Assembly: GCA_019925795.1 (NCBI GenBank)
Contig: CM034315.1
Location: forward strand, 28,129,867 to 28,193,866
Direction of reading: 5' to 3'
Length of the DNA stretch: 64,000 bases
From: Dendrobium chrysotoxum
Taxonomy: Eukaryota; Streptophyta; Magnoliopsida; Asparagales; Orchidaceae
In this document: positions 1 through 12,492 of the stretch, piece after piece
Position numbering within the stretch: the first letter of the stretch is position 1
How the letters are laid out: every line of letters begins with the position of its first letter
The notes under the pieces: generated by a model
Told to the model about the DNA's origin: nothing
Database searches by the model: none
What the model saw: the letters and a program-made list of their open reading frames with translations, nothing else
Position numbers and translations under genes: made by a program

Positions 1-1150
1 CCTCAAATTTCCTCCGAGCCTCAAAAAGCCTGCAACTCAAAAATGCCCGCAACTCAAAACATAACAATCAAACATCATGAAACCACCAGAACTAGTTTCC
101 AGCTAACAAAAATACTCTTGAGCAAGCCACCAAGAAGCAACATGCGAGAGCCACCAAACAACAATAAGAGACCACCAATCCAAACTTCTAACCAGCAAAA
201 ACACAATAACCAAAGCAAAAAATTGAACAAAGCTTCCAAGACAGCAAATAAATGAGCCACAAATGGCCTCCATGCCTAAAAAATCTGACAACTCAAAAAC
301 CCCAGCAACTCAAAAAATAACTAACAAATAGCAAAACAAAAAAACTTGAATGCAACAGAAAATAATTAAAGGAAAAAATTAAATAAATCGTAAAATAATG
401 CAAAAACAAGGAAAAAATAAACCAAAGAATCACAAAGAGACACATAGGCAACGCCCACAATATAGACTCAGGGTAGGGAAACCTTTAGCCCAAACCAACG
501 ACCAACAGAAAAATAAATTCAAAATTTGGTTGCTAGACTTGACCATCCAAGGTAAGCACCTAGTTGCCAAGCCAACCATCCCGAAGAAGAAACAAAGAAA
601 CTCAGTCATCATTGTCTAAACCAGAAAAAAAAAGAAGCAATAAAAAGCAAAAAAAAAAAAAACAAAAAAAACACAAAAAACAATAGCACAAACAGACCAA
701 CAAGTAAGAAAAATGACAACCCAAGCCAAACTTAGAACAAGGTTCTAAGGCGTAAGAAATAGTCACTAAGAAAACAACAAAGTACCACAAAACATCACCA
801 AACCAAGAATAAAATAAAACAACAAAAACAACCCCAACCAACAAAACACAGAGAAAGAAAGCACCTGCCTAATTAGAACAATCAACAAAAAACAAAAAGC
901 AGAGAACAACAAATAAAATAACAATGATAGCTAGCTTCATCCTTCTAAGGGAATAACCTAGTTGTCAAGCCAACCATCCAACAGAAAAAGCAAGCAGAAA
1001 GAAATTTGCCAGCACAAATAAGGACATAAATAGCAAAAAATAGTCAAAGAGCAAAAGAAACCAAATAACCAATCAAAGAGACAGAAAGATAGAAAATACA
1101 ACCAAGCAATAGAGAGAAAAAAAAATCTGAAGATCCAACACCACTTAAAA
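1..1150 (-). repeat. LINE-1 3' region, T-rich on the minus strand, with internal duplication
   Basis: No gene is seen here. On the plus strand the stretch is A/C-rich with A runs. Short open frames on either strand are low-complexity (Lys/Asn/Gln on plus, Phe/Leu/Cys on minus) and are not credible proteins. A 23-bp block (CCTAGTTGCCAAGCCAACCA...) at 559-581 recurs at 957-979 with one difference. A short CAACTCAAAAA-type motif recurs four times, near 24, 48, 288 and 304. Best read as the 3' untranslated region of the LINE; it could instead be an older unrelated repeat. Confidence 0.45.
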
Positions 1151-4100
1151 GACTAAATCAAGAACCCAATAAACAAATGTAGCCCTAATAACAAACTTGA
1201 TACTCTTACAAATAGAGTTAGAACAAAAAAAATTATTATCAAATTTCCTGCTATTCCTTTCTTTCCAAATGAAATAAATAGAGTAGTAAGAAAAAAGTTA
1301 TAATAAGTATTTACCATTCAAAAACAAGTCTGAATCACATATAAATTCAAGAATTTGGACTAAATTAGGCCTAAGCATAAAATAATTCAATCCAAACACA
1401 AAATTAGAAATAATCCTAAAAGAAAAATCATATTCGAAGAACATATGATTATGAATTTCTTCATCTTTAGAACAAAGGATACATGTTAAAGAAATATTCA
1501 AATTCCATTTAGCCAATAAATTAGTTATTTTCAACCCTTTTAACATAGCCATTCAAGCAAAACAAGAAAATCTCATAGCATACCTTTTATGCCAAATATA
1601 AGAGAACCATTCCACTCTTGTAAGATTATTATAAAAGGTATTAGGAAAAACCTTTAATGAAAGATACTGCATACCATCCCAAGAAATATTAGAGATATCC
1701 TGATTCTTAATAGATATAATAGAATCAACCATAACAATATTATTAGAAATATGAACAGGAAGCATCTATTTGTCATTAGAAATCCAACCACTAACAGTAC
1801 ATAAATTGATCGAATCCTCCAGAATATTAGTGATTATCTCATGAAGAGCTCTACCATTTAACCAAGGATCCCAATATAAAGATAAAGAACAATTGGTGGA
1901 AATATTAAAAGAAATTTTACCTTTAATTTCTATAGAAATGATACAGGGATCCTTCCAAAACTTACAATCGTTATGAGAGGTTTCTAATAAGTGATATATT
2001 TATATTTAACACAAGAAGATAAAAGGTCATTACCATTAAAAATATGCCAAAGTAGAGAGCAACAATATGCAAAATAAAGTGCATTAGGATCCAAAATACC
2101 AAGACCCCCATCCCTTTTAGGCTTGCATAGCTCTTTCCTAGCAATCATGTGAATTTTGCTAATAGAAGCTTCACTATGAAATAGAAAATTAGAACAAACT
2201 TTCTTACTAAATTTAAAATAAGTTTTTGGCAAAGGAAGACCTCTAATCCAATAAGAAACAAGATTAGAAATAGTAAAATTTTGAAATTAGATTCTTCTTT
2301 GCAAAAGATAAAGACTTTGCTTTCCACCCAGCAAGAAGAGCCAAAATTTTATTAAGGTTGAAAATCCACTAGAGTTAGCCTCCTACAAGAAATAGATATC
2401 CCTAAATACTTCAAAGAATTTTGAGAAATAAGAATACCCAAAATCTGACCAATTTCCTCCGATAAAGAACAACCTTTAGAGAAAATAATAGAGCCTTTAG
2501 AGTGTAAATAAACCCAAAGCCTTAGAAAAATAATCCAAGATATCTTTTAACTTTTCAGCATTAAAGAGAGTAGCTTTACCCAAAATAAGAACATCACCCG
2601 CATATAATAAAAGAGACATAAAAATTTCACTAGCATTTACCCCCTCAAAATTTACAGATTGAGACTTGTCTTTTAAAAGATTAGATAAATTATTCATAAT
2701 AATGCAGAAAAGATAAGAATAAAGAGGACAACCTTGACAGAGTCGAGAAGAAGAACTAAAGAAACTAGTAAGTGAACCATTAAGCATAATAGAGAAAAAA
2801 GTATCATTAATACAACCTTTAATCTAAGAAATAAAAATAGGAGGAAATCTTTTCTGAGCAAATCTATTAAAAAGAAAATCTCTAAAAATAGTATCAAAAG
2901 CTTTATGAATATCTAATTTAGAGCAAAAGAATTTATCTTTACCCAATTAGTTAAATTCTCTTAATAATTAAGAAACAAGAATAATATTATCAGTGTAAAA
3001 TCTCTTTTTAATAAAACTAGATTGACTAGAATGAATAATGAAAGACATAATACCATGGATCTTATTAGCCAAAATTTTTGCCATAGTCTTATAAAAGACA
3101 TTCCATAAAGAAATTGGCCTATAATAAACAATTTGTGTGGTATTAGCATGCTTAGGAATAAAGTAATAGCTGTAGCTTTAGCAGCCTTAGAAATATAACA
3201 AGATTTAAAGAAATGAAGAACCACTTTACAAAATAAGATCCTATATATCCCATGAGTTTTTAATGAACTCAAAGGTAAAACCATCAGGACACCGAGTAGA
3301 AGAAGGACAATAAAAAAAAATCACCTTTTTAATCTCCTCAATAATAACTAGAGTAGTGAGAGAAGCTATAAAAACATCAGGAATACTCTTACCAAACAAA
3401 ATGATAAAAGAAAAGGCTAAAATTGGTCTTGGAGAGTTAAAGTTTTTAAAATGATTCACAAAAGCCTTAGAAATACCTTTAGAATCAGCAATAATGCCAT
3501 TGGAAGATAAATAACATGAATCTTATTCTTTTTTTGCTTGTAATGAATTTTAGAATAAAGAAAACCCAAGTCAACTTCTCCATAAGTAAGCCATTTAGAT
3601 TTAGCTCTTTGAATGATCCAAGAAGACCATAAAGACAAATTAAAACTAAGCAGCCCATTTACATCTTTAAGAGCCAAATTAAGATTATGATCCCAAGGGT
3701 TCTCTTGAATTTGCTTAAGTAAATCTTCCTAATGCTTTTGAAGAGAAATAATATTTTTGAAAGTAATCTTAGAAGAGGCCCAAGACTTTCCTTAAATCAA
3801 AACATTGAGATTACACAATTTACCATAAAAATCATTTATAGGATTTCAACGGGAGCCTTAACAAATACATCAATAAATTAATCCCAAAATTTTGGCGTTT
3901 CACACCAAAATTTCTTAAAAAGAAATATATTCTTACAGGAAGTCAAAATTTTATTGCAAACAATAAGTGGAGAATGATTTGAGCACATAAGATTATCCAC
4001 ATGATAATAAGAATAAGGAAAAACATCGAACCAATGACAATTAACCAATACCCTATCCAACTTAATATGAATAGGATAATCCACTTGCTGATTAAACCAA

Positions 4101-4651
4101 GTAAAAAATAACCAACAAAAGAAAGATCATGTATTCCGGCATTAAAAAATTTACTAAAATCCCATAATTTGGCACAAGGGAGAGAATTACCCCCAAAATT
4201 TTCATTAACAAATCTACAATAATTAAAATCCTCTAATAAAACCCAAGGGGAAGTGATATTACAAGTACATTAAGAATGTCATGTAAAAGAGAAATTCTAT
4301 CAACAACTAAATTAGAGGCATAAATAACTATAATAAAAATAGGAGAAGAAGAACAAAATTTAGCAGTGCCATGAATAAATTGATTGGTAGAGATAATGTT
4401 ATTAAAAGAAATACAAGAAGCATCCCATTTCAACCAAATCCTTCCTAGAGAAGAGAGATTAAAATTATGACAATTTTCTTCTTGTTGCAAAATTCTATGC
4501 TTAGCATCAAACCAAGGATCTTTAGTCTAATCCAATTTAATCTTGGCTTCAAGAATACAAAAGAAATCAACATCAAACTTTTTAACAATATTTTTTCAAG
4601 CATTAAATCTATCCAAATTAGTAAAACCTCTAACATTTCACGATGCAATAT
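1150..4651 (-). pseudogene. LINE-1 ORF2 remnant (EN-RT-zf-RVT)
   Basis: Endonuclease/reverse transcriptase polyprotein of a LINE, broken into many frames. It opens at 4651 with the endonuclease motif IASWNVRGF, whose Trp codon is now a stop. The GDFN motif is mutated to EDFN near 4230. The endonuclease end is at 4084-3878 (LDRVLVN, with SDHSPL changed to SNHSPL). The RT finger motif PDGFTFEFIKNSWD is at 3300-3245. The RT palm is at 2787-2497, with RLCQGCPLYSYLF and the catalytic YADD changed to YAGD. The thumb side has ELCKPKRDGGLGI near 2110. A zf-RVT-like zinc-binding domain is at 1650-1440 (WFSYIWHKRYAMR; later C..C...H...F). WKERN near 1260 is the usual end of RNase H-less plant LINEs. 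Loss of several catalytic residues means it cannot be active. Confidence 0.75.
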
Positions 4652-5059
4652 TAGGAAAAAAATATTAATTCTTCATAATAGAGTTTAAAGCCTTTTTGGC
4701 ATTTTTAGATCGAGTAGACTTTTTTGATGCTAAAGAAACCTTAAGAGCAGGTAGCATATTAGCAATGTCTTTCGGCAAAGTAGTAACCTTACCTCTTGAA
4801 TTTAAAATAGAGTCATCTTTAGGAGATTCCACTATATGGTCCTCCAAATTCTGTGAAACCTAAAACTTATTTTGCACATTAGAATCCTCTAACAAAATAT
4901 TATGAATAAGTAGATTATAAGAATTAACTATTATAGAAATAGAATTCTCTAATAAATCAGAAGATGGCTCTTCTGATGGAGAATTATGATTAGGCAGAAT
5001 TTATTTCATATAAGTATGAACTTCTAATTTTTATAATAAATATCTCTTGGAAAAGAAAT

Positions 5060-6119
5060 TAAATCTTTCTAGTTAATATGCTCAGAAGTCAAAATGTCTT
5101 GCCGATAATCTATAACACTAGTAAGTTGAGAGATTGCAAATTAGTATATGAAAGAGAAACAAGATCAAAGATAATCTAAGAGCAAGTAGAATTCTAGAAT
5201 TGAGCTTTCAAAGGTTGAGAAGATTTAGAGCGATAAGATGACACCTTCCAAACCATCCTAATCCTACTTCTCTCTCTATCAGAAACATTAATAACATTTT
5301 CTTTTTGTTCTAAGGATTAGTTAGACATAAAGAGAGAGGATGGATAATAGAACCACACCTAGAACATGGAGTTGGCTTCCAATCATATCCAATTTTTAAA
5401 GAAAAATGTTTCCAACCACATAAATTTTAACTTCCTCTGGAAGAGGTGAGTCTTTATTAATTAAAACATAAACCCTAGCAAATGTGAATCTAGTTTGATC
5501 TGGCATTAAAGAATCAACATCTATAGAAATTCCTACTAAACTTGCAATCTTAGAAATACCTTCAGGAGTCCAACAAACTAGAGGTAAATAAAGAAGCTCA
5601 ATCAAGAGAGGAATAAAATTGAATTCTTCACTTTTAGGGTGAAACAAGCGAGACCAAAGCTGTATAATAAAGGGTTTTCTAAAAAAGAACCAAGGTCCTC
5701 CAGACCAAACTAATCGTAATCTTTAGGACAAGAAAATTTCATCAAGAAAAAATCCTCACTTAAAGAAAGAAGAGCAAGATTACCTTTTAGCTTACATGAT
5801 TTAAGCATAATTGACCGTAAAGCTTCAAAATAAGGTTTCTTACCCAAGGAATACCCTACCAGCATCAGACCCTATTTTTTTGAGGCAGTCAAGACATCCT
5901 CTTCTGAGAAGTGAGTAAGATTATCAGAAGTGGGAACAAAGAAACTAAAAATGTTTTGGGGGAAGATTGATGAGAGATCAATAACCCATTCCACGCTTTC
6001 AAAGTACTCAAACATTTCTTGGATGAGGAATTGAGGGCCTTAGCCAAATTTAATGGAGGAAAATATTTTGAAAGACCCATACAGAAACAAAAGAAGAAGA
6101 AGAGAAATAGATTACACAT
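5060..6119 (-). pseudogene. LINE-1 ORF1 remnant (DUF4283 plus CCHC knuckle)
   Basis: Nucleic-acid-binding ORF1 protein of a plant LINE, expected to coat the element RNA. A possible start is the ATG at 6119 or, in the same frame, near 6080. The best preserved stretch is 5647-5396, which reads as the second half of a DUF4283 domain (CWTPEGISKIASLVG, then TRFTFARVYVLINKDSPLPE). It is followed at about 5390-5340 by a knuckle-like DWKPTPCSRCGSIIHP. The upstream DUF4283 half (KKPYFEALRSIMLKS, 5860-5700) lies in another frame, so at least one frameshift separates the halves, and several stops follow. Assignment to a LINE rests on this domain pair lying just upstream of an endonuclease/RT region. Exact ends are uncertain. 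Confidence 0.65.
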
Positions 6120-6316
6120 GAGAGATGAAGAAAAGAATCAGATTGCTCGAGATAGATCCACTAGGGTTTTGAAGAAATCCTAAATTCTCTCTTGCTCATC
6201 TAGAGCCTGCCTCCATCTATAGCTTTAGTATTTTACTTAAATGAGGGAAATGGTGCATAGTAGGAAAATTTTTATAAATAATAATGTTAGGAAGTCATAT
6301 TAGTCAGATGAATCAC

Positions 6317-6470
<154 letters not shown>

Positions 6471-6599
6471 GCCACATTGCTGATAGCCTCAGTGGCTAAT
6501 TTGGGTTATATATATATATATCTAAGTAGTATTACTTATAATGTGTGAAATTATATTATTATGCATGGGACTATTCTTGAAAGGGCTTCACATATTGTG

Positions 6600-6845
6600 A
6601 TGGCTCTTGAGTGGCATGTGAATTGTCCAAGGTTCATAGCAGCAATGAGGGTGGCTGGTTTAGATTATGTTAGCTAGCTAATGTACACAAGATTGATCAT
6701 CACCTTCTAACAATTTTGGTCTAGATTTGGTCTCCAAAAGAACAACACCTTTCACTTAGCAGTTGGTGTGATGGCCAACATGTTACAATATGTTGTTATA
6801 ACCATGGGTTTAACAATTGATGGATCTCCCTTAGTGTTGGTGTAA
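6600..6845 (+). pseudogene. Plant mobile domain (PMD, MAIN-like) pseudogene fragment
   Basis: From the ATG near 6600 the sequence reads MALEWHVNCPRFIAAMRVAG, then LDYVS and a stop. After a frameshift it reads TRLIIT, a stop, and QFWSRFGLQKNNTFHLAVG, then VMANMLQYVVITMGLTIDGSPL. This matches by eye the plant mobile domain pattern (R-V-x-G, RLDHxLLTxLVERWRPExxTFHLPxGE, LxDVxxLLGLxIDGxPV). PMD proteins include MAIN/MAIL1-like host proteins. PMD modules are also carried by some plant transposons. Only about 80 codons remain, with at least two stops and one frameshift, so it is a dead fragment. A transposon origin is as likely as a host gene. The surroundings give no further domain. Confidence 0.6.
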
Positions 6846-8855
6846 GTTTGAAAAGAGAAGATTTACCTCGCAAGGAGAAAAATAAATCTCAATTAAATTT
6901 CTTTAGGAGAATTAAAAATTAAACTTAAATTATAATTCTGGAGTTGAAAGAACCATTAGGGATAATATACTACCTTGAAAGGTGGACATAGAATCACCTA
7001 AAAGGTTCAGGCCCAAAATTGTGAATTTTCTCTTTAATATTGTAGCTTGATTTAAGGGAGAACAACATATGACAATCAAGAGGAGTGATCATTAATTTCA
7101 TATTCAAATTCATCTTAACAAATGATATATCTCCCTGCAGGGAGAAGATATCATCCATTAATAACCGTTTGAACATGACGATAATGATCGGGAGTTTTAA
7201 TTTTTCCCAAAGAAGATTTAATTTGAATTTTGAAAAGAAATTAAAGTTGGTTTTAAATCTCCTACGACCACAAACCATTGTAGTTAATTACATCATAGGA
7301 AGCTGGAGTTTCTTACAAAAACTCTCAATTAAAATAACGATAGAAATTATGTTTAAAGATTTTTTAGAAATGATATCAAAGAAGCTGGATTTTGGAATTT
7401 TGATTGGGAATGGATCGAGGTTGAGCACTTATTTTGGGATTAAAGGGGGAAGGGTAGGAGCACTTTAGGATTCTAAAAATGATTCAGAAGTGTCCCAAAC
7501 TAAGCTAATTTTGGGCTTTAAGTTTTAGGTTAAAAGATGCTTTAATTTGAGTTGAATGATTTCCTAGAAATTTGGGATCATATTCCATGAGGTTGGCGTA
7601 TTATGATTAAAAACAAATTTGCCATGGATCCTAAATCTAAGTTTGGACACTAGGACACAGTAGTCCAAACCTAAATATTGTAGTGCAAAATCTGGACTTA
7701 CCCTAGCCTGGATTGGGGAGCCAGCTAACCAACTAGGCAATTAAAATCTATAAATTCAATCATTTAATATAAGAGTGGTAGGATATTATTTATTAAGATT
7801 TTTGAGAATTAGAGCCGACATCTAGAGATTGTCCTAAGTGGCCCCTTGACTTATGTTGGGTGAAAATGCTAAAAGAGAGATGTAATTAACATCTAGACTC
7901 TTTCAAATTGGTTTCTAATGCAATGCATGCTGATTAACTTGATTAAACATATAAAAGTGGAATGAAGCAATTTTAAAAAGGCTTAAAAATAGTTTATAAT
8001 GCTAGATTACACACATTCCCCTTGACATATCTGCACCATCATAAGCTAGGTGGTCTGCCAGAATCCGCAGGCAGGGATGTGCCTAACAAAGGAAAGAAGA
8101 TGCATCAAAATATAATGCAAACTCTCAGTGATCCCGTGCTTACCTCTTAGATCGTTAGAGTTTCTATGCTATCTTAAAATTTTTATTAAAGTTTATCTAG
8201 AAAAATTTTATCATACCCTCACGAACCTCTGCGTATCTAGCCTAAATCAAAAATGACATGCAATTGCCAAAAAACTATAAAAAGCAAGAAATTCTATATG
8301 CAATGAAAGTAAATCAAACACATCAATAAATTAAATTAATTAAATAAATGTCCATAGGAAAATTACCTTTTTATTACAACTCAGGGTCTATAAAAATTAG
8401 AAGTAGCCGGGCACCACTGATAACAGCCCAGATTCTAATCCTTATATAGACGCAAGTGACTTTGAGTAGGATACTCTTTATTTTCAACTCCTCGATATTC
8501 TCATCTTCGGACTCCTTGGGTTATTTGTAGCTAGATACTCAAATAGAAAAGAAAACTCTTCCGTCAAAGGGGAGGTTATTCTTTCCACTTTGGGTAGTAA
8601 AGTGATCCAAATTTAAACTTCCAAATAAAAAAAGGACTGTCGCCCTAAGGGGTATTCTCTCCTCTTTGGAACCAAAGTTTGGATCTATGTACCCCAAAGT
8701 CAGAGTGCAACTTTCACAACACTTAACATTTAACAAATTACATTAATTTAAATTAAAATCCAGACTCTCTTGCAGGGTTATCCAAAGCAGTTAAATATAA
8801 ATAAAATATCCCAAGTAGTTATATAATTTTAGAAAGATAAAATTACAGCCACACT
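6846..8855. other. Non-coding AT-rich stretch, unassigned
   Basis: No convincing gene. Open frames at 6994-7278 (minus) and 7085-7468 (plus) overlap each other, have AT-driven composition and show no motif I recognise. GC-richer pieces near 8040-8230 and 8390-8720 resemble untranslated parts of old LTR retrotransposons, but I find no second copy in the window that would define an LTR. Confidence 0.5.
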
Positions 8856-8959
8856 TGGCCACACTCTCATTTGTTTGGGGGCTAACCAGCTGAAGCACCT
8901 ATAAAAGTTATATTTATTATTTATTTAGCCCCCTTTATTGCCCTAAATGAGTGTGGCCA
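8856..8959. repeat. Imperfect inverted repeat, possible hairpin
   Basis: The left arm from 8856 (TGGCCACACTC, ATTTGTTTGGGGGCTAA) is the near reverse complement of the right arm ending at 8959 (TTAGCCCCC..., ATGAGTGTGGCCA). About 35 bp separate the arms. It could be a small MITE-like element or just a hairpin in a decayed repeat. No flanking target duplication was found. Confidence 0.6.
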
Positions 8960-9404
8960 CCTGTAGAAAACTCAGTGAGCATCCAGATCATTCCTAACCT
9001 TAGAGTAAACTATCATCCATTACATCAATTCGCAGAGTACAGTAAAGAAAGTAATCAAACACATCAATCTATTTTCAATCACAGCATGAAAAAAAATCTC
9101 AAACAATTTGGCACACAATAGAAAAGTAAACATCGGCCAAGCCTAGGCTAGAGTTGGTTGCCCTAGCAAATCATCTAAAGTATGTATAGAAGGTTATGTG
9201 GCTAGGGTAGATCCTAAGCTCCGTAGTTTGTTGAAGTTATTTAATGTTCAAGTTTGTTAAAGGCTGAAGGAGAACTTTATGTTTGAATTTAAGTATTAAT
9301 ATATTAAAGTTTGATTTGGATGTATTTTAATTGTTAAATGATTGCTATCTTTGTTGCTCACTGAGGCCATGAAGTTTATTTCACCTTCATTGGGACTAAC
9401 TTAA

Positions 9405-9800
9405 TAGCCTCGTAGGCCTAGGTTACCTAGTGGAAATCGAGGTTAATTAAGTTGATTTAGTTTATTGGAAATTAAGGGTAAAAAATTATTAATTAAGTCA
9501 ACTAATTACTAATTTTAAAAGTTAAATTAGTTCACATTTTCCATCAATAGGTTCGTGTCATTGTGCCACTAGGCTCGAGAAACTAAGCCTCCTTAGGACA
9601 CGTAGCCCCGCAGCTCGAAGTAGTCCATCCTAAAAACCTTGTTGATGTAATTAAATTAAGGATTTTAATTTGGTTAAATAATTAAAAGTAACTTAATTTT
9701 GATGTTTAACACTCCATTGAATCCGTTCGTGACGTTATGGCACTAGGCTCGAGGAACACGTAGCCTCACAGCCTGAAGTAGTCCATCCAATAAACTTTTC
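9405..9800 (+). repeat. Diverged repeat module (two clear copies, one partial)
   Basis: A module reading roughly ...CACTAGGCTCGAG..., then ...GTAGCC...GCAG, then CGAAGTAGTCCATCC occurs at about 9545-9630 and again at about 9722-9792 (with CCTGAAGTAGTCCATCC). A shorter relative (GCCTCGTAGGCCTAGG...CGAGG) lies at about 9408-9443. Spacing between the full copies is about 170 bp. The intervening DNA is AT-rich and also related. Likely an internally repeated untranslated part of an old LTR element. Confidence 0.5.
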
Positions 9801-12460
9801 TTTGGAGTGGTTGTTAATTATTACAATATTGGTTAAATATTTTATTAATTAAATTAAAGTTTTCTGGAATTCTATTAGATTTTTTTGGATTTATTGGAAT
9901 TATTTAATAGCATTAATTAAGGGTCTAAAAGTTAACTTTTTAAATTAAAGTTAATTTTGAAGGTTTTAGATTTTTAAAAAATATAAGATCTTATGATGAG
10001 TAGTTAGACTAATAGTACGCTCAATTTAGAGGTTTCTATGAGAAGTTATGATTTTTAAAAGTTTTAACCCGATTTTGACCTCATTTTGACCAAATAGTTA
10101 ACTTTTTAATTTTTACCAGTTTTGGGGGTTTGAAATTTTTAATAAATACTAGATATTAATTAGAGTTGAATGCCTTTGAGTTTGATGGATTTGGAGTTTT
10201 CTAGAATTAGTTATGATTTTCCAAATTTTGAAGTATTTATTGAATTATTGAATTATTTTAATTTGAGTTTTTTTAATGATTTGAATCCAAATGAACCCCA
10301 AACTTCTTAAAATCACCTCCAAAGATAAAAAATGATCTAAAGAGGAATTATCAAGTGTTTAAGAATTTTCTTGGAATTTTTAATTATTTTTAATTAATTA
10401 AATTAGTTAATTATTAATTTTCCATTAAAATTAAATTATTCTTAAAATTAATATCAAACTAGATGGATTTTAGTTTTTTTTTATTAAGGGTTGAATTCTG
10501 GTCAATTAGAGGTATTGTACATATTTTTTTGATTTAATTTAAATTTATTATATTTTTTGGGAGTTTAAATACTTAATTAAGGGTTTAAGCTTAAGTAATT
10601 TAATTAAGGGACTTAATAACTTCACAAATCAGAGAGAAAATTTCTATGGGCTGAGCATGTCATTGAATTTAAGTGTTTAATGTTTCATGTCAAAAGGATG
10701 TGACCCCTAATTAGTAAAATTTTTCTAAGTTCTCTAGACATAAGTCCTTAATTATTGTCCTTAAAGTGTCATAGGTTGAATGGGCTTAAATCAAAATTAC
10801 TAACCCTTGGACTTAACATATATGATATAAACACACATAACACAATCAAGTCCTTAAGTCTAGGAGAACCTAAGCTAAATGATGTGTGCATCCTAAGCAT
10901 GCAAACCAAAGGAAATTCAATTAACTAAGGGATAAACCAATGAGCAATTATTAAAAATATTTGCTCATTGATTAACCACCATTCCCCATCAATCCTATTC
11001 AATCAAGCCAAAGCTATGTTTGAAGTTTCAATGGATCTCTCAATAAGTGAGGATTTAAATACATATAATTTTAAATAGTTTTAAATATATGTATATAAAA
11101 ACATATATAATAATATATATTTTAAAATAAAATAACTCAAAATATCATTAAAATATTTTTTTAAAAATTAATTGAGAGGTCCTCTGGTCATTTAAAATAA
11201 TTTGAAAATAAATTTTTAATTTTTGAAAATATTTAACATAATATTCGATTAAATATTTATTAAATATTAGGATACTCAAATTATTCAAAATAAAATAAGT
11301 TTTTAATTTTTTTAAAAAATAATTTTTAAAATGAAGTGTATAAAATTCTAAAAATTTTAAGGTATTACATTAATTTTTTTTATTTAAATTAAATTTCTTT
11401 TGAATTCTTGAAGTTTAATGTAATTAAATGTGTTTTTAAATAATTTAAAGTTAATTAAAATTCAAAATTATTTTCAAATTAAAGTAATTTAATTCTTAAA
11501 TGATTTCTAAAATTCTGAAATTATTTAAAATAATTTTATTTGAATTTTTAAAATTATTTGAAATTTAATCTCAAATAAATGTTAATTAATATCTAAATAT
11601 TTAGTTAATTGAAAGTAATTTAAAATATAAGATACATTTTAAATTAATTTAATTTAAAGTTAAATAATCAATGTAATTCCCTGATCTTTTTAATTTAAAT
11701 AAAAATATGTATATAATATTTGTAAATATTTAAATTGATATTAATTAGTTATTAACTAAATATATTATTTAAAATAATTAAGTAAAATATCTTATCTTAA
11801 ATTAGATTTTAATATTAATTTTTTTAAAAAAGAAAATATTTAAAATATTTATTTAAAATATTATAATATATTTCAAAGTAGGGTTTTAAATTTTATCAAA
11901 TATTTTAATGAAATTTTAAATAAATATTAATTTAAAAAGGGGTTAATAATAAATATTTGATATAATTCAAAATTTATTTTCTGTTTTAAGTTGAAAATAA
12001 TTTTAAATTAAAGTACCAATTTTTCAAAAAATGTTGACATAAAATATTAATTTTTTCTGTAAATAAAATTATTTTCTTATGATTTTTTGAAGTTTTTTTA
12101 TTAATTAATTGAATTAAAAATACTAATTTAAATAAAATATTTAATTAAATTAAACTGCGGGATACGTGGCTCAATCTGCGCCGTCGGATTTGATCCATGA
12201 AAACGGCGGGGGGGGGGATGTGGGGGAGGTTGGGAGGCATATGGCGCCATAGGGGCCATCGGATCAGAACCATGGCATTGATGGCCAATGATTGAGCTAC
12301 AAAAATTATTACCAGATGCGGTGCAAGCCACTTATTTGAGTCAGTAGGGCTCAAGCACTGTTCGATCCTCCGCAGTTTGATTCAACAGATGAGATTGAGC
12401 CAGATAAAAATGCTAACTGTAGGATCAAATGAGCGATTGAATAGAACCATGGAAGGGCAT
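9801..12460. other. Extremely AT-rich non-coding DNA
   Basis: No gene supported. From about 10350 to 12140 the composition is nearly all A/T with TTAATT/AAATTT words and occasional homopolymers, and every frame is closed at short intervals. From about 12150 the DNA becomes GC-richer, with a run of nine or so Gs at about 12208 and 'cgtcggatttgatcc / catcggatcagaacc' words, possibly an LTR of another element. The short frames at 12128-12354 are overlapping shadows. Confidence 0.5.
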
Positions 12461-12470
12461 GATCTGGGCC

Positions 12471-12492
12471 ATTGATCGTGCGATCAACGGTC
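12471..12492. repeat. GATC-centred palindrome
   Basis: CCATTGATCGTGCGATCAACGG is an almost perfect inverted repeat (core TTGATCG-TG-CGATCAA, with one mismatched outer pair). It sits in a GC-richer island where related GGCCATCGGATCAG-like words recur between 12170 and 12490. The function is unknown; it resembles conserved words in untranslated LTR regions of plant Ty3 elements. Confidence 0.5.

Larger units (their letters stand above)
1..6200 (-). mobile_element. Degenerate L1-type LINE (LINE-1), minus strand
   Basis: Non-LTR retrotransposon remnant read right to left. Its order is a 5' leader near 6200, an ORF1-like region with DUF4283 and a CCHC knuckle (about 6119-5060), then ORF2 with endonuclease, reverse transcriptase and a reverse-transcriptase zinc-binding domain (4651 to about 1150). 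A long T-rich (on the minus strand) 3' region runs down to base 1. No poly(A) tail (poly-T on the plus strand) is visible, so the 3' end probably lies outside the window. Many stops and frameshifts make it non-functional. Unlike the LINEs at 26182 and 56893 it shows no RNase H after the zinc-binding domain, so it belongs to a different LINE group. The 5' end is approximate because I found no target-site duplication. Confidence 0.8.

Noticed and set aside
6994..7468. Overlapping open frames of 94 (minus) and 127 (plus) codons
   Set aside because: They overlap on opposite strands, are AT-driven and contain no motif I can assign. A relation to retroelement sequence cannot be excluded but is not supported.
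11330..11369. Possible LTR start (TGTAATACC on the minus strand ending at 11369)
   Set aside because: The word resembles starts of some plant Ty3 LTRs, but no second copy, primer site or PPT is present in the window.
12128..12354. Two overlapping Pro/His-rich minus-strand frames
   Set aside because: They arise from a G-run and GC-rich repeat words; no protein family is recognisable.
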